This document shows positions 51,449 to 60,754 of a DNA stretch of 64,000 bases, piece after piece. The stretch is from Peptococcaceae bacterium BICA1-7. Its GTDB lineage: Bacteria; Bacillota; Desulfotomaculia; Desulfotomaculales; Desulfocucumaceae. Below the pieces are notes generated by a model that made no database searches, was not told the DNA's origin, and saw only the letters and a program-made list of their open reading frames with translations. The position numbers were made by a program, and so were the translations under genes. The stretch lies in NCBI GenBank assembly GCA_000802095.1, contig JUEB01000015.1, positions 172,078-236,077 on the forward strand. The letters run 5' to 3'. How positions within the stretch are numbered: the stretch's first letter is position 1; every line of letters starts with the position of its first letter.

Positions 51449-52795
51449 TTGTTAAAATACAAAAGGCTTGCTGCTCTGTTAGTGATTATAGTGTTACAGA
51501 CAACACTGGCTATATCTGCCGGAGGCTCTGTCTTTAAAGAGCGTTCCGGGGAAATAATACTGCCCGGAGTTACTGCCGCCGGCATTAACCTGGGCGGTAT
51601 GACTCCTCAAATAGCAGAGGAAGTGCTAAGGGCCAAATTCAGCGCTCTTGCAAATGACAGCATCACACTCCTGGCAGGGGACCGGCAGTGGAAGATTCCC
51701 CTGGAGGGTATAGGGGCTGCCTGTAATTACCGTGAGGTTGTGTCAGAAGCTTTTGCCGTAGGGCATTCAGGACCCTTTGCCCGCCGCCTGTCGGAGCTTT
51801 TGGGAAGCAAGGCCGAAAATACCGCTATTCCTGTTCGGATGGAATTTAACCGGGAAGCCCTGCAGAGGGAACTGGAAAGGGTGAACAGCGAGTATGCTCT
51901 TAAGCCGGTAGACGCCAGGCTTGTTGTGGAGGATGAAAAAATAAAACTTATTCCTGCCGCCTATGGAAATGAAATGGATATGGAAGGGACCATGTCAAGA
52001 ATACTGGCCCTTCAGGCAGGGGCTGACTATAGCGTGGCTATATCCTCAAAAACAGCCGCTCCTCTGGTAAAGGATGGGGACATTGCAGACCTTACAGATA
52101 TTTTGGGAGAGTGCACTACCAGGTTTGAGACAGGTTCGGCCGGACGGGCCGGGAATATTTCCAAGGCCTCTGAGCGGATTGATGGTAAGCTGGTGGGGCC
52201 AGGGGAGGTATTTGCCTACAATGAGGCTATTTCACCGATAAGCGGCACAAACGGCTATTATAAAGCTCCGGTGATAGTCGGTGACCAGCTGGTTGATGAC
52301 TATGGCGGCGGTGTATGCCAGGTTACCACAACACTTTACGGGGCCTCGCTGCTGGCTGGCCTGGAGATAGTTGAGCGCTATCCCCACTCCAAGCCGGTAA
52401 AGTATGTTTCCCCAGGGCTGGATGCCACTGTAGTTGATGGTGTAATAGACTTCCGGGTCAAGAATGACCTGACCAGTCCTATCTATATAATTTCCTCGGC
52501 AGTAAAGGACAAAGGTTATGTAAAGGTTGTTATTGCCGGGAAGAAAGAGGGCAGTTCTTTTTACAGGATTGAGCCTCAGGTAAAAACAATTTCCCCGGGA
52601 ATTATCATGAAAAGTAATCCCAGGCTCAAAAGCGGTCAGACAAGGGTTTTGGACAGGGGTTCCCCGGGGTTTGAGGCATCTGTTTACAGGGTCTCAGTAT
52701 ATGGGGATAATGAGCAAAGGGAACTGATATCAAAAGACTACTATCAGCCCGAGCCCAAAATTGTGGAGGTGGGTGTCTCCCAGGGCAGTATGTAA
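51449..52795 (+). CDS. VanW-family exported protein
   Basis: The start is TTG 51449 with a weak ribosome site. The 448-residue product has an N-terminal membrane helix (residues 6-25). Peptidoglycan-binding-4-like sequence (residues 30-200, with GVTAAGINLGGMTPQIAEEVL) is followed by the VanW domain (about 215-350: NISKASERIDG, GPGEVFAYNEAI, YGGGVCQVTTTLYGA, ERYPHSKPV). VanW occurs in some vancomycin-resistance clusters but is widespread in Clostridia as a cell-wall protein of unknown activity. A C-terminal beta domain follows. No van resistance genes are adjacent, so a resistance role is not implied. A strong terminator follows. Confidence 0.88.
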   Translation: MLKYKRLAALLVIIVLQTTLAISAGGSVFKERSGEIILPGVTAAGINLGGMTPQIAEEVLRAKFSALANDSITLLAGDRQWKIPLEGIGAACNYREVVSEAFAVGHSGPFARRLSELLGSKAENTAIPVRMEFNREALQRELERVNSEYALKPVDARLVVEDEKIKLIPAAYGNEMDMEGTMSRILALQAGADYSVAISSKTAAPLVKDGDIADLTDILGECTTRFETGSAGRAGNISKASERIDGKLVGPGEVFAYNEAISPISGTNGYYKAPVIVGDQLVDDYGGGVCQVTTTLYGASLLAGLEIVERYPHSKPVKYVSPGLDATVVDGVIDFRVKNDLTSPIYIISSAVKDKGYVKVVIAGKKEGSSFYRIEPQVKTISPGIIMKSNPRLKSGQTRVLDRGSPGFEASVYRVSVYGDNEQRELISKDYYQPEPKIVEVGVSQGSM

Positions 52796-52836
52796 GGGTC
52801 TGTTTAAAAAACAAGGTCTATAACTGAAACTATTAA

Positions 52837-52866
52837 GGGCTGACATTAGTCAGCCCCTTTTTTTTG
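52837..52866. terminator. Terminator between VanW and acuA genes
   Basis: GGGCTGAC-ATTA-GTCAGCCC (52837-52856) is a perfect 8-bp stem followed by C and a run of T residues. It ends the VanW transcript and faces the convergent acuA gene. Confidence 0.88.
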
Positions 52867-52868
52867 GA

Positions 52869-53516
52869 CTATTCAATGATGGATTGCTGGTACAGCATGT
52901 CTTCAAAGCTTTTGACATATGGCTCGGTTACCTTGGCGCCTACTCTTACCATGAGCATATTGGCCGGGTGCTCCAGTATCTCCGGGTCGTCGGTTCTTCT
53001 TTTTTTGAAGCTCGCGGATCCAAAAAGTTTGGTGAGCATTCTCTGGTAATTCCAAACGTCCATGCCGCTGTCCTTGAGGTCCCAGTGCCAGAAAAACTCG
53101 GTAGTTATGACAATGTATTCCTCCATGACCTGGTTTTGGAAAGCTCCTTTGAGAAGCTGTGTTCCCAGGCCGCAGCGTTTAAAACCGCTGCTTACCTCAA
53201 TGGCGCCAAGCTCCAGCACACGGGGGTGCTTACTCCACCTGGAAAACTGGCTGGGATAGTGGAAAGCTACATATCCAACTATTTCCTGGTCGCAGCGCGC
53301 TATATAAACAAGCCCTTCGGGTGACCCGGCGATTATGCACAGGGCCTCCTGCTGCCTGTCCGGCATCCTGAAATTAGACAGGTGTTGGTTCATCCTGAGA
53401 GTTTTCAGGTAACCTTCAGCTGCCGGCCCCTCAATGATTACCTGACCGCCAGGAGTATTTATTTCAGCAAATGATCTAGTGCTCGAAGAAATCAATTGGT
53501 TCACCACCGATATCAA
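52869..53516 (-). CDS. acuA: AcuA-type GNAT acetyltransferase
   Basis: The 215-residue protein matches Bacillus AcuA along its length. It shows GGQVIIEGP near the N-terminus, FRMPDRQQEAL, the ELGAIEVSSGFKRCGLGTQL acetyl-CoA loop, EYIVITTEFFWHWDLK and HPANMLMVRVG. In Bacillus subtilis AcuA acetylates and inactivates acetyl-CoA synthetase AcsA. Here acuB and acuC are not adjacent, but an acyl-CoA synthetase gene lies a few kb away and could be a related target; that is inference. It is a single gene between terminators. Confidence 0.9.
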   Translation of the reverse strand: MISVVNQLISSSTRSFAEINTPGGQVIIEGPAAEGYLKTLRMNQHLSNFRMPDRQQEALCIIAGSPEGLVYIARCDQEIVGYVAFHYPSQFSRWSKHPRVLELGAIEVSSGFKRCGLGTQLLKGAFQNQVMEEYIVITTEFFWHWDLKDSGMDVWNYQRMLTKLFGSASFKKRRTDDPEILEHPANMLMVRVGAKVTEPYVKSFEDMLYQQSIIE

Positions 53517-53661
53517 ATAATATTTGATATTTGAACCTTTCGTTTATTTTCAATAACTTTAATATAAAAATATTCTGATAAAAATTAAATAAATCCTTCT
53601 TTTTCAATATTATTTTTATTAGAGCGGGTTTATAATTTTTGGATTTTTAAAGTTTTAGTCC

Positions 53662-55011
53662 TCAATCAAGTCCGTGTTTTTGGATTCGGTAAAGAAGGGC
53701 TGACCTGGTAATGCCCAGCAGCTGCGCAGCTCTGGTCTGATTGCCCTTGCTTTTCCCCAGGGCTTTTATGATCAGTTCCTTTTCCAGCCCTTCAAGAGAT
53801 ATCCCGCTATCTGGTATATTTACAATCACATCTAGGTCTGACTTTTTTGGGGGGGTCTGAAATTCTTTGGGTAGATCTCCTGCCGTTATTTCACTACCGT
53901 GTGAGATTATGGCGGCTCTCTCCAGCACATTTTGAAGCTCCCGTACGTTTCCGGGCCAGTTATATCTCACCAGCAGCTGCATGGTATCCTCTGTAATGCT
54001 GTTGACAAGGTAGGTTGGGCGTAGTTTCTCCAGGAAGTAGCCTGCCAGGAGGGGTATATCTTCCTTTCTTTCCCGCAGGGGGGGAAGGGGAATGTGAATT
54101 ACATTCAGCCGGTAATAAAGGTCATCCCGGAAACGCCCCTCCTCTATAGCTTTGGCCAGGTCCCTGTTGCTGGCGGCAATTATTCTCACATCGACGTTAA
54201 GTGTTTCTGTTCCCCCTACTCTTTCAAAGGATTTTTCCTGCAGTACCCTAAGCAGCTTTACCTGCATACTGAGAGGCATTTCAGTGATTTCATCAAGGAA
54301 GATGGTCCCTCTGTCAGCCAGCTCGAAGCGTCCCAGCTTGCGGGCCATAGCACCGGTGAAAGATCCTTTTTCGTGCCCAAACAGCTCACTTTCCAGAAGA
54401 TTTTCCGGAAGGGCTGCGCAGTTGACCGGCACAAAGGGGTAGTCCCTCCTGGGGCTGTTCTGGTGAATGGCCAGAGCGGCCACTTCTTTGCCGGTTCCGC
54501 TTTCCCCGGTTATGAGGACAGTGGCGCTGCTGGCGGACACCTTTTCAATAAGATGCTTCACTGCAGTTATGGCAGGGCTTTCCCCTATCATAAGACGGTA
54601 TTTTTTGGTAAGCTCAGAGCGTAGAAAATTGACCTCGCTGACAAGCTGGCTCATTACCAGATTCTGCTTGATAACCAATTTAAGCTCATCAAGGTCAAAG
54701 GGCTTGGTAAGGTAATCAGAGGCGCCTATTTTCATGGCCTCAATGGCAGTCTCTATTGTTCCATGGGCGGTTAGCATAACAACAGGGAGCTTGGGACTCA
54801 TTTCCTTGGCCTGCTTTAAAACTTCCATACCGTCCATTTCCGGCATTTTCAGGTCAAGAATGACCAGAGACGGACATTCTTCCCTGATCAGCTTAAGTCC
54901 GGCCTTTCCTCTGGTGGCAGTCTGCACCTGGTAGCCCTCCTGCTTCATCGCCTTCTCAAGGGCCCAGCACATGTGCTCCTCATCATCAATGATCAGTATT
55001 TTGTGTACCAT
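53662..55011 (-). CDS. NtrC-family sigma-54 response regulator
   Basis: The 449-residue protein has a receiver domain (D9/D10, phosphoacceptor D53 in VILDLKMP, K in TKPFDL) and a sigma-54-interacting AAA+ domain. The latter has Walker A GESGTGKE, the sigma-54 contact loop as GSFTGA rather than GAFTGA, and Walker B GTIFLDEI. A Fis-type helix-turn-helix ends the protein (NQTRAAQLLGITRSALLYRI). It activates sigma-54 promoters after phosphorylation. Three such promoters and a set of 18-bp palindromes lie within 8 kb, giving a likely regulon. It overlaps the histidine kinase gene by 26 bp, downstream of it. Confidence 0.93.
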   Translation of the reverse strand: MVHKILIIDDEEHMCWALEKAMKQEGYQVQTATRGKAGLKLIREECPSLVILDLKMPEMDGMEVLKQAKEMSPKLPVVMLTAHGTIETAIEAMKIGASDYLTKPFDLDELKLVIKQNLVMSQLVSEVNFLRSELTKKYRLMIGESPAITAVKHLIEKVSASSATVLITGESGTGKEVAALAIHQNSPRRDYPFVPVNCAALPENLLESELFGHEKGSFTGAMARKLGRFELADRGTIFLDEITEMPLSMQVKLLRVLQEKSFERVGGTETLNVDVRIIAASNRDLAKAIEEGRFRDDLYYRLNVIHIPLPPLRERKEDIPLLAGYFLEKLRPTYLVNSITEDTMQLLVRYNWPGNVRELQNVLERAAIISHGSEITAGDLPKEFQTPPKKSDLDVIVNIPDSGISLEGLEKELIIKALGKSKGNQTRAAQLLGITRSALLYRIQKHGLD

Positions 55012-56563
55012 TTTGGACGCCTCCCTGCTCCCCGAAAATAGGAAGGATTACCTTGAATACCGTACCCTCTCCGGGGATGCTCCTTACATGAATGGTGCCA
55101 TTATGGCTCCTTATGATCTGGTGGCTTATGGAAAGTCCCAGCCCAGTCCCTGTTTCCTTGGTGGTGTAGAAGGGATCAAATATTCTCGGCAGGTCATCCG
55201 GGTTAATCCCCTGCCCGCTGTCTTTAAACTCTGCATAAATTGAATCATCCCCCGGATGTGTCTTTATAAAGAGGTCCCCCCCCGCGGGCATGGCCTGAAT
55301 GGAGTTCAGTATCAGATTAACAAAAACCTGTTTTATTCTTGAAGGATCCGCCAATATTTTAGGCAGATCTGTGGCAAAGGACACCTCCAGCCTGATATCG
55401 CTTTGAGTCAGCATGGGCAGCGTAAAGGTCAGGACCTTTTCCATAAGAGAATTTATATTTACCGGCTGAATCATTTCCTTACTGGGCCTGCCGAAGTCCA
55501 ATAGTTCCTGTATCACCCTGTTCTGGCGGTCTATCTGTTCTTTTATCACCGTAATATACTCATTCATTCCCGGGGTCTGGGAGTATTCTTTCTCCATCAC
55601 CTGCACCGAGGCCTTAACCACTCCGATGGGGTTGCGAAGCTCATGGGCCACCCCGGTAACCAGTCTCCCCAGTGATGCCAGCCTTTCCGATCTTTGCATT
55701 TCATATTCAAGCCTTTCTTTTTCGGCCAGGGAAACTGCCATTTTATTTATGGCCATGGCAATCTCCCCTGCCTCTCCCGGAATTTCCGGCAGTAGACGGG
55801 TGAGGTCTTTTTCCATTTCCTTCAGACCTATTTTTACCGAGGAGACACTGCTGGCCAGATTATGAATGACCAGCAGCGCACCTGCCGCCCCCACAAAGAG
55901 AACCAGCAGGGCGATGTACTTTGTCAGTGAAAGGAAACTGCGGCTTTGGGCAAAGATGGGATGCAGTCTTTCATCGGCCCAGACTACCGCCACCAGCCGG
56001 TTGTTTATAAAAACAGGGGTCAGATACTCATAGGTCTCATCCCGCAGGCTGCTGGTAAGCCTGGCCAGGGGTCTTTCACTGGCAATTACGGCAATCAGAC
56101 CGGAGTCTGCCTCATTCATTATTCTTTTTTCCCTTTCCAGTACCTCGTCCGGTGAGAGAGGTCTGTACTGGTGCAGGAAGCCCTGTACGAATATCTGTTC
56201 GCTGCCCAGAATATACAGGCCGAAGCGAACCCCGGGAAAATCAGCCGCCAGAGGCCCGGCTGCATTGTTAAAGGCTGATTCGAGGATATGGGCCTTCTGG
56301 TCGGGACCGAGAGAATTGAAATCTAAATCGTTTACTTCCTTAAGTATATCCTCTTTTATACCGGGTACAATTTTAGATTCTACTGCTGTTTTAAGCTTTC
56401 CCTCATGGTCGAGAAGCATGATTTGGTCACTTTTAGAGGCAAAAAATATATCGTAAAACATTATCAAAATGGGAATAAGCAGCAACGAAGCTACTACAAT
56501 GAGTATTTGCAGGCGCAGGCTTTGATGAAAAAATTTATCAAAAAAATGTTTGACAACGCTCAT
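54986..56563 (-). CDS. Sensor histidine kinase, partner of the NtrC-type regulator
   Basis: The start is placed at ATG 56563 (525 residues), because AGGAG lies 7 bases upstream; an in-frame TTG at 56599 lies inside a palindromic operator. Two membrane helices (about residues 16-38 and 215-240) enclose an extracytoplasmic sensor domain of about 170 residues (with FGLYILGSEQIFVQGFLHQY). HAMP-like, HisKA (phosphorylated His in GVAHELRNPIG) and HATPase domains (GTGLGLSISHQI) follow. It should phosphorylate the NtrC-type regulator encoded after it. The ligand is unknown, though neighbouring TauE exporters suggest a sulfur anion or organic acid. Confidence 0.9.
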   Translation of the reverse strand: MSVVKHFFDKFFHQSLRLQILIVVASLLLIPILIMFYDIFFASKSDQIMLLDHEGKLKTAVESKIVPGIKEDILKEVNDLDFNSLGPDQKAHILESAFNNAAGPLAADFPGVRFGLYILGSEQIFVQGFLHQYRPLSPDEVLEREKRIMNEADSGLIAVIASERPLARLTSSLRDETYEYLTPVFINNRLVAVVWADERLHPIFAQSRSFLSLTKYIALLVLFVGAAGALLVIHNLASSVSSVKIGLKEMEKDLTRLLPEIPGEAGEIAMAINKMAVSLAEKERLEYEMQRSERLASLGRLVTGVAHELRNPIGVVKASVQVMEKEYSQTPGMNEYITVIKEQIDRQNRVIQELLDFGRPSKEMIQPVNINSLMEKVLTFTLPMLTQSDIRLEVSFATDLPKILADPSRIKQVFVNLILNSIQAMPAGGDLFIKTHPGDDSIYAEFKDSGQGINPDDLPRIFDPFYTTKETGTGLGLSISHQIIRSHNGTIHVRSIPGEGTVFKVILPIFGEQGGVQNGTQNTDH

Positions 56564-56581
56564 AGCCATTCTCCTAAACGA

Positions 56582-56882
56582 TTGTATGATATCAGACAAT
56601 CCTTCTAGAGGCTTGAAACAAATATCACAACGGCTTTTTAGAGAAACTGTCTGTTATCAGACAGTTGTTTCCGGCGGCTTCGAGTAAATGTAGTGATAAA
56701 CAGGGTGTTTCCGGCATGATTCTTCTGGCACGATTAGTGCAGTAGTAGAATGACAATAAAAAAGTTGCTGGCTGACAGATGTTAAGAACCGGCCAAAAAC
56801 ATTTTGTCTGATAAGGAACAAGTAGGTAGCCCGGCATTGAAAATAGCGGTTAGTAATTACCTGACTGTATTATATCATACAG
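56582..56882. promoter_or_regulatory. Cluster of 18-bp palindromic operator/enhancer sites
   Basis: Four related sites are visible: TTGTATGATATCAGACAA (56582-56599), CTGTCTGTTATCAGACAG (56647-56664), TTGTCTGATAAGGAACAA (56804-56821, weaker half) and CTGTATTATATCATACAG (56865-56882). A common form is (C/T)TGT(A/C)T-N6-A(T/G)ACA(A/G). They lie between the divergent histidine kinase and TauE genes, upstream of sigma-54 promoters, as expected of enhancer sites for the NtrC-type regulator. A similar site occurs at 61362-61379. Confidence 0.8.
56726..56741 (+). promoter_or_regulatory. Candidate sigma-54 promoter 1
   Basis: TGGCACGATTAGTGCA has the -24 GG and -12 GC at the required 10-base gap and matches the consensus TGGCAC-N5-TTGCA at all but one conserved position. 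It lies among the palindromes. Confidence 0.65.
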
Positions 56883-56951
56883 CGAAATGAGCAGAAAGTA
56901 GAATTTTGCACTTATACGGTATCCATTTCGGGCATATTCAGCGGAGTCAGA

Positions 56952-56967
56952 TGGCATAGATTGTGCA
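56952..56967 (+). promoter_or_regulatory. Candidate sigma-54 promoter 2, tauE
   Basis: TGGCATAGATTGTGCA has GG and GC with a 10-base gap, about 170 bp upstream of the TauE-family gene and 70 bp after the last palindrome. Confidence 0.7.
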
Positions 56968-57136
56968 TTATTGCCCGATGAGTATTTTAAATATAAGGGG
57001 AAAGGGGTGGTAAAAAAGAGGGAAGGTTAATACTGAGGCATTATTTTTATAAGGTTCACCATGATAATGTGAAATATTGTTTGAAATTTAATGCCAGGAG
57101 TAGGGAGAATTTTTTAGTCTGGAGGGGGGATATAAA

Positions 57137-58093
57137 ATGCTGGATAGTTTTGTTAGTAAAGCAGATTTTGTGCTGGCCTCGGCAGCCTCATCCCCGGTGG
57201 TAGATAACATTTCCACATCTATGCAGGTGGCCAGCGGGAGCCCCGGAACACCCTGGTGGATATGGCCGGTGGCATTGTTTGTAGTAACCTTTGTATTGGG
57301 AATTCTGGCTGTGCTGGCTGGAGTGGGCGGAGGCGTCCTGTTTGTTCCCATAGTAAGCAGCTTCTTTCCATTTGGACTTGACTTTGTAAGGGGCGCAGGC
57401 CTGATTGTGGCGCTGGCCGGAGCTCTGGCAGCCGGTCCGGGATTATTAAAGGCAAACCTGGCCAATTTGAGGCTGGCCCTGCCGGTAGCACTTATAGCAT
57501 CAACCTTCAGTATAATTGGGGCTTTCCTGGGTTTGGCCCTGCCCACAAATGTAACCCAGACCGCTATGGGGATAACCATTATGCTTATATCGGTGCTGTT
57601 TATCGTTTCCAAAAACAGAGAGTACCCGGAAGTTTCCAACCCCGACGGATTAAGCAGGATGCTTGATATAAAGGGTACTTATTATGAAGCTTCCGCCGGA
57701 AAAACTGTAAACTGGACTGTGTGGAAAACACCTCAAGGTTTTGCTCTCTTCTGCGTCATCGGCCTGATAGCCGGGATGTTTGGGCTGGGAGCCGGCTGGG
57801 CCAACGTTCCAGTGCTCAACCTTTTAATGGGCACGCCGCTAAAAATTGCGGTGGGGTCCAGTAAGTTCCTACTTTCCATTACGGATACTTCGGCGGCCTG
57901 GGTATATCTTAACCAGGGAGCGGTTATACCAATAATCGCTGTGCCCTCGGTGCTCGGCATAATGTTTGGCTCTCTGGTGGGCGTAAGGCTCTTAGCAGGG
58001 GCAAAGCCAAAGTTCGTAAGATATCTGGTTATCATCATGTTGATGTTTGCAGGATTAAGTTCTCTCCTAAAAGGTTTAAAGATTTGGGGGTAG
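57137..58093 (+). CDS. TauE/SafE-family exporter
   Basis: This 318-residue protein has about eight membrane helices and the two TauE/SafE (DUF81) repeat signatures: LAGVGGGVLFVPI near residue 60 and FGLGAGWANVPVLNLLMG near residue 215. A soluble loop of about 45 residues lies between the halves (about 155-200). The family exports sulfite, sulfoacetate or related anions. GGAGG precedes ATG 57137. The gene follows two sigma-54-type promoters and is followed after 4 bp by a DUF1634-type gene, a usual pair. A second TauE-family gene lies 1.2 kb further on. Confidence 0.9.
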   Translation: MLDSFVSKADFVLASAASSPVVDNISTSMQVASGSPGTPWWIWPVALFVVTFVLGILAVLAGVGGGVLFVPIVSSFFPFGLDFVRGAGLIVALAGALAAGPGLLKANLANLRLALPVALIASTFSIIGAFLGLALPTNVTQTAMGITIMLISVLFIVSKNREYPEVSNPDGLSRMLDIKGTYYEASAGKTVNWTVWKTPQGFALFCVIGLIAGMFGLGAGWANVPVLNLLMGTPLKIAVGSSKFLLSITDTSAAWVYLNQGAVIPIIAVPSVLGIMFGSLVGVRLLAGAKPKFVRYLVIIMLMFAGLSSLLKGLKIWG

Positions 58094-58097
58094 AAAA

Positions 58098-58562
58098 ATG
58101 AGTACTCAATTAAATACAAATAATGGGCCCGTTAAGGGTGAGCCAAAGAAACCCACCGTGGAAGTGGCTCCGGAGCAGATAAAGTACGCCAACCTTCTGC
58201 TGTATGGAGGCTGGGCCGGTATATTTACTCTTTTGGTAACATTTGCGCTCTATATGACCGGAATAATGCCCTCCTACGTCGAACCGTCGCAGATGCAGTA
58301 TTACTGGACTATGAAGGCTTCCGAATACCTGGCTGCCGCCAATGTTCCGCACGGCTGGGGCTGGCTTAAGATGGTGGGCTTCGGTGACTTTTTGCCTCTG
58401 GTGGGAATTGCCTGGCTGGGGATACTGACAATACTGGGCTATTTTATACTACTTCCGGCCTACATGAAGAAAAAAGATAACATATACACAACTATCGTGG
58501 TATTGGAGATTTTGGTGCTGACTCTGGCAGCCTCCGGCATACTAAAGGTTGGAGGTCACTGA
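58098..58562 (+). CDS. DUF1634-like membrane protein paired with TauE
   Basis: The 154-residue protein has three hydrophobic helices (about residues 33-52, 92-112 and 121-150) after a soluble N-terminus of 27 residues. In sulfate-reducing and other anaerobic Firmicutes, proteins of this shape follow TauE genes and are often annotated DUF1634. Match to that family is by position and topology. The ATG follows the TauE stop by 4 bases, so both are co-translated. It may be an accessory subunit of the exporter. Confidence 0.65.
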   Translation: MSTQLNTNNGPVKGEPKKPTVEVAPEQIKYANLLLYGGWAGIFTLLVTFALYMTGIMPSYVEPSQMQYYWTMKASEYLAAANVPHGWGWLKMVGFGDFLPLVGIAWLGILTILGYFILLPAYMKKKDNIYTTIVVLEILVLTLAASGILKVGGH

Positions 58563-58666
58563 TAGGTCAAAAGGATAGCAGGGCACCGGTCAGCAGGCCG
58601 GTGCCAGGGGAAAGAGGCCTGGGTGGGCTCCATTTAATAAATGATTTAAAAAGGGAGCGGTATACC

Positions 58667-59329
58667 GTGACCGAGAAGAGTTTTATCGATATTTTCAGCC
58701 GCCATAAAAAAGCTTTTTTAAAAGATATAGAAAAGGGCCAGAGGATTGATCCCTATACCAGCCCTGAGGGCCGGTCTGATTTTAAAAGGGCGCTGGACTG
58801 GTTTGAAAAATGGCTGAAGGAAGAAAACATTGCGGGCCGGAAAAGTCAGCCCCTGAGTGCAAAATCCTTTGATGAATTTGTAGATGAGGTATTGTTGGAG
58901 GTAAAGAATATTCTGGCTCATAAAGATATAAACATAGTGTTTTCACTGCCGGGTCAGAGCCTGGGGATTATAGAGTCCTGGAAATGCGTTAAGGTTTTTG
59001 ACAATACCGATATTTATTATAGGATAGGAAAAACAAGGCCCAGGAAAGGACCCAATAAGGGTCAGGAATTTTTGGTGCTGGATCTGGTTATGGATGGACA
59101 TAAAAAGCAAATTTTCCTTCCACTGCTGGATTTGAAGCCCGAAATAGAAAAAAAGCTGGGCAGTGAGCTGGAACGGGAGCTTCCCAAGGTGGAGGCAACC
59201 GGAAAGTACAGGTTGAAAATACTTCTTCCTATTGAAAGCGTACAGGGGGAAACAGCCTTTACAGCAAAAAGATTTGCTGATTTTATATCAGTCACAAAGC
59301 CCTTTTTAAATGGGCTGGGTATATATTAA
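58667..59329 (+). CDS. Soluble protein of unknown function
   Basis: GTG 58667 follows GGGAGCGG, giving 220 residues; the frame is open from 58601 without a better start. The product is soluble and rich in Lys and Glu, with alternating helices and strands (ESWKCVKVFDNTDIYYRIG in the middle). I recognise no family. It follows the TauE/DUF1634 pair in the same direction, and its stop codon overlaps the end of the convergent second TauE gene by 4 bp, with no terminator visible between them. Confidence 0.65.
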   Translation: MTEKSFIDIFSRHKKAFLKDIEKGQRIDPYTSPEGRSDFKRALDWFEKWLKEENIAGRKSQPLSAKSFDEFVDEVLLEVKNILAHKDINIVFSLPGQSLGIIESWKCVKVFDNTDIYYRIGKTRPRKGPNKGQEFLVLDLVMDGHKKQIFLPLLDLKPEIEKKLGSELERELPKVEATGKYRLKILLPIESVQGETAFTAKRFADFISVTKPFLNGLGIY

Positions 59330-60318
59330 GAGGTTTTTCTGCGGGCAAGGGTATTTTTTTCAGAGACCGTGGACCTTTCCAGGAGAATGGAGTAAACAGT
59401 AAGAAAAGTGCATAGGGTTAAGCCGGCTGCAGAGATAATTAGGCCGGCGAGGGAATTGTTAAGAGGACTTATTACAAAAGTAAGGGCTACTATGGACAGG
59501 GCCATTGCCAAAGCTAGCCTGGCATGACTTTGGTTTAACTCACCGGGAAGTGTGGAGCCTATGTGAAAACCAAGTGTAACCCCTATAATCAGAAGCAGGG
59601 ATACTACAAATTCCACACCGCCTGAAGAAGCATAACAGAGAAAAGCTCCGGAACAGATGACAGTCATGGTGATGGTGTCGGTGGCGATGGCATTTTCCCG
59701 GGGGAGGCCCAGTATATACATATATAGAGGCACTCCCAGCATACCTGCCCCCAGTCCCAGGAAGCCGGTGGCGATACCGAGACCCAGGCCCACAGCTATT
59801 ACCCGGGGAAGGGTTATATGATTAAGGCCTGAACCTCCTGGTATGGCCAGCGGAAATTTCCAGCCAAGGCCGAAAGACGGGAAAGGGTTGTCATCGTAAT
59901 AATGATTCCGGTTGAAATAAGCCCACTGTCTGAATAAAAATACAGATCCGGCAAGTAGAATTACTGAGTAGCTCAGGGTGAAGAAAGAGGGCCCCAAAGA
60001 GGTTGCCATACAAAGAGTATGCAGCTTAAAACCCAAAAGGACACCCGGCAGTCCTATCAGACCGGCAGTAATACCGGCCCTTTTAAAAGCCAGCCTCTCA
60101 CTGCTGCCGCTAAAAATTGAGAGAGAGGACCGGCCAAAGTGAAGCCCGGCGCTGGAACCGGTGGAAATAGTCGGAGGGAGACCCAGTATGCTTAGAATGG
60201 GAATAATAACAAAGTTTGCCATATTCCCAAAGACTCCTCCGGCAATACCCACTGCAAGACCGGCAATAAACAGTATTAATGGATTTATATATATCCCGGC
60301 GATGTGTAAATAAAGCAT
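59326..60318 (-). CDS. Second TauE/SafE-family exporter
   Basis: This 330-residue polytopic protein has signatures AGLAVGIAGGVFGN (residues about 19-32) and GIATGFLGLGAGMLGVPLYM in the second half. It is a divergent paralogue of the exporter at 57137, with an extra C-terminal helix pair. The ATG follows GGGGTGACC. Two small membrane-protein genes lie upstream on the same strand, at 60539 and 60755, and may form one transcript with it. The pair of TauE genes facing each other suggests transport of a sulfur compound, but the substrate cannot be read. Confidence 0.88.
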   Translation of the reverse strand: MLYLHIAGIYINPLILFIAGLAVGIAGGVFGNMANFVIIPILSILGLPPTISTGSSAGLHFGRSSLSIFSGSSERLAFKRAGITAGLIGLPGVLLGFKLHTLCMATSLGPSFFTLSYSVILLAGSVFLFRQWAYFNRNHYYDDNPFPSFGLGWKFPLAIPGGSGLNHITLPRVIAVGLGLGIATGFLGLGAGMLGVPLYMYILGLPRENAIATDTITMTVICSGAFLCYASSGGVEFVVSLLLIIGVTLGFHIGSTLPGELNQSHARLALAMALSIVALTFVISPLNNSLAGLIISAAGLTLCTFLTVYSILLERSTVSEKNTLARRKTS

Positions 60319-60365
60319 TTCGGGTCACCCCAAAATTAAAGATTAGTTATAAGAGCCTGTACCGG

Positions 60366-60385
60366 CCAACGCGGACTTCCCTTCC
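60366..60385. repeat. 20-bp repeat of small-gene 3' end
   Basis: CCAACGCGGACTTCCCTTCC occurs here and again exactly at 60758-60777, where it encodes the C-terminus (KGSPRW) of the small membrane protein. The copy here lies in the leader of the second TauE gene, without a reading frame. It may be a relic of a duplicated small gene or a shared regulatory element. Confidence 0.75.
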
Positions 60386-60538
60386 TCCTGGTAACGGTAG
60401 CGGGCTTATTTTTTTAACTGACTAAGCTGTATGTAGTGTAGAGAGGGGCCAGCCGGAGCACAGTTTATGCAAAAACAGTGGCCCCCGACCATTATAAGAT
60501 ATAAATTGCACAATCAACATATGATATAAATCACAATC

Positions 60539-60718
60539 TTAGGCGATGTATTTTACGTAGCTATATACGCAGAAGGCCGCATAAGCCGTTCCGAATACAG
60601 TCAGTATTCCTATTGTTCCGAAATCACGGGTTCCCTCTTCCACGTTTATTCCCGCCTTATACATCTCTGCCTGGAAGAACGGATCCTGCAGGTTTCTTTC
60701 TATCCATTCTCTTAGCAT
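60539..60718 (-). CDS. Small single-pass membrane protein A
   Basis: ATG 60718, behind GGGGG, opens a 59-residue frame. The product has an amphipathic charged N-terminus (MLREWIERNLQDPFFQAEMY) and one membrane helix (about residues 36-56). I recognise no family. Its size, strong ribosome site and place between another small membrane-protein gene and a TauE gene suggest a small partner subunit of the exporter or a respiratory complex. Confidence 0.65.
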   Translation of the reverse strand: MLREWIERNLQDPFFQAEMYKAGINVEEGTRDFGTIGILTVFGTAYAAFCVYSYVKYIA

Positions 60719-60754
60719 AATATAACCCCCTTGATAAAAATTTTTCCGGACAGT

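Noticed and set aside
51449..52795. Vancomycin-resistance cluster suggested by VanW
   Set aside because: No vanH, vanA/B or vanX-like genes are adjacent; VanW proteins are common in Clostridia.
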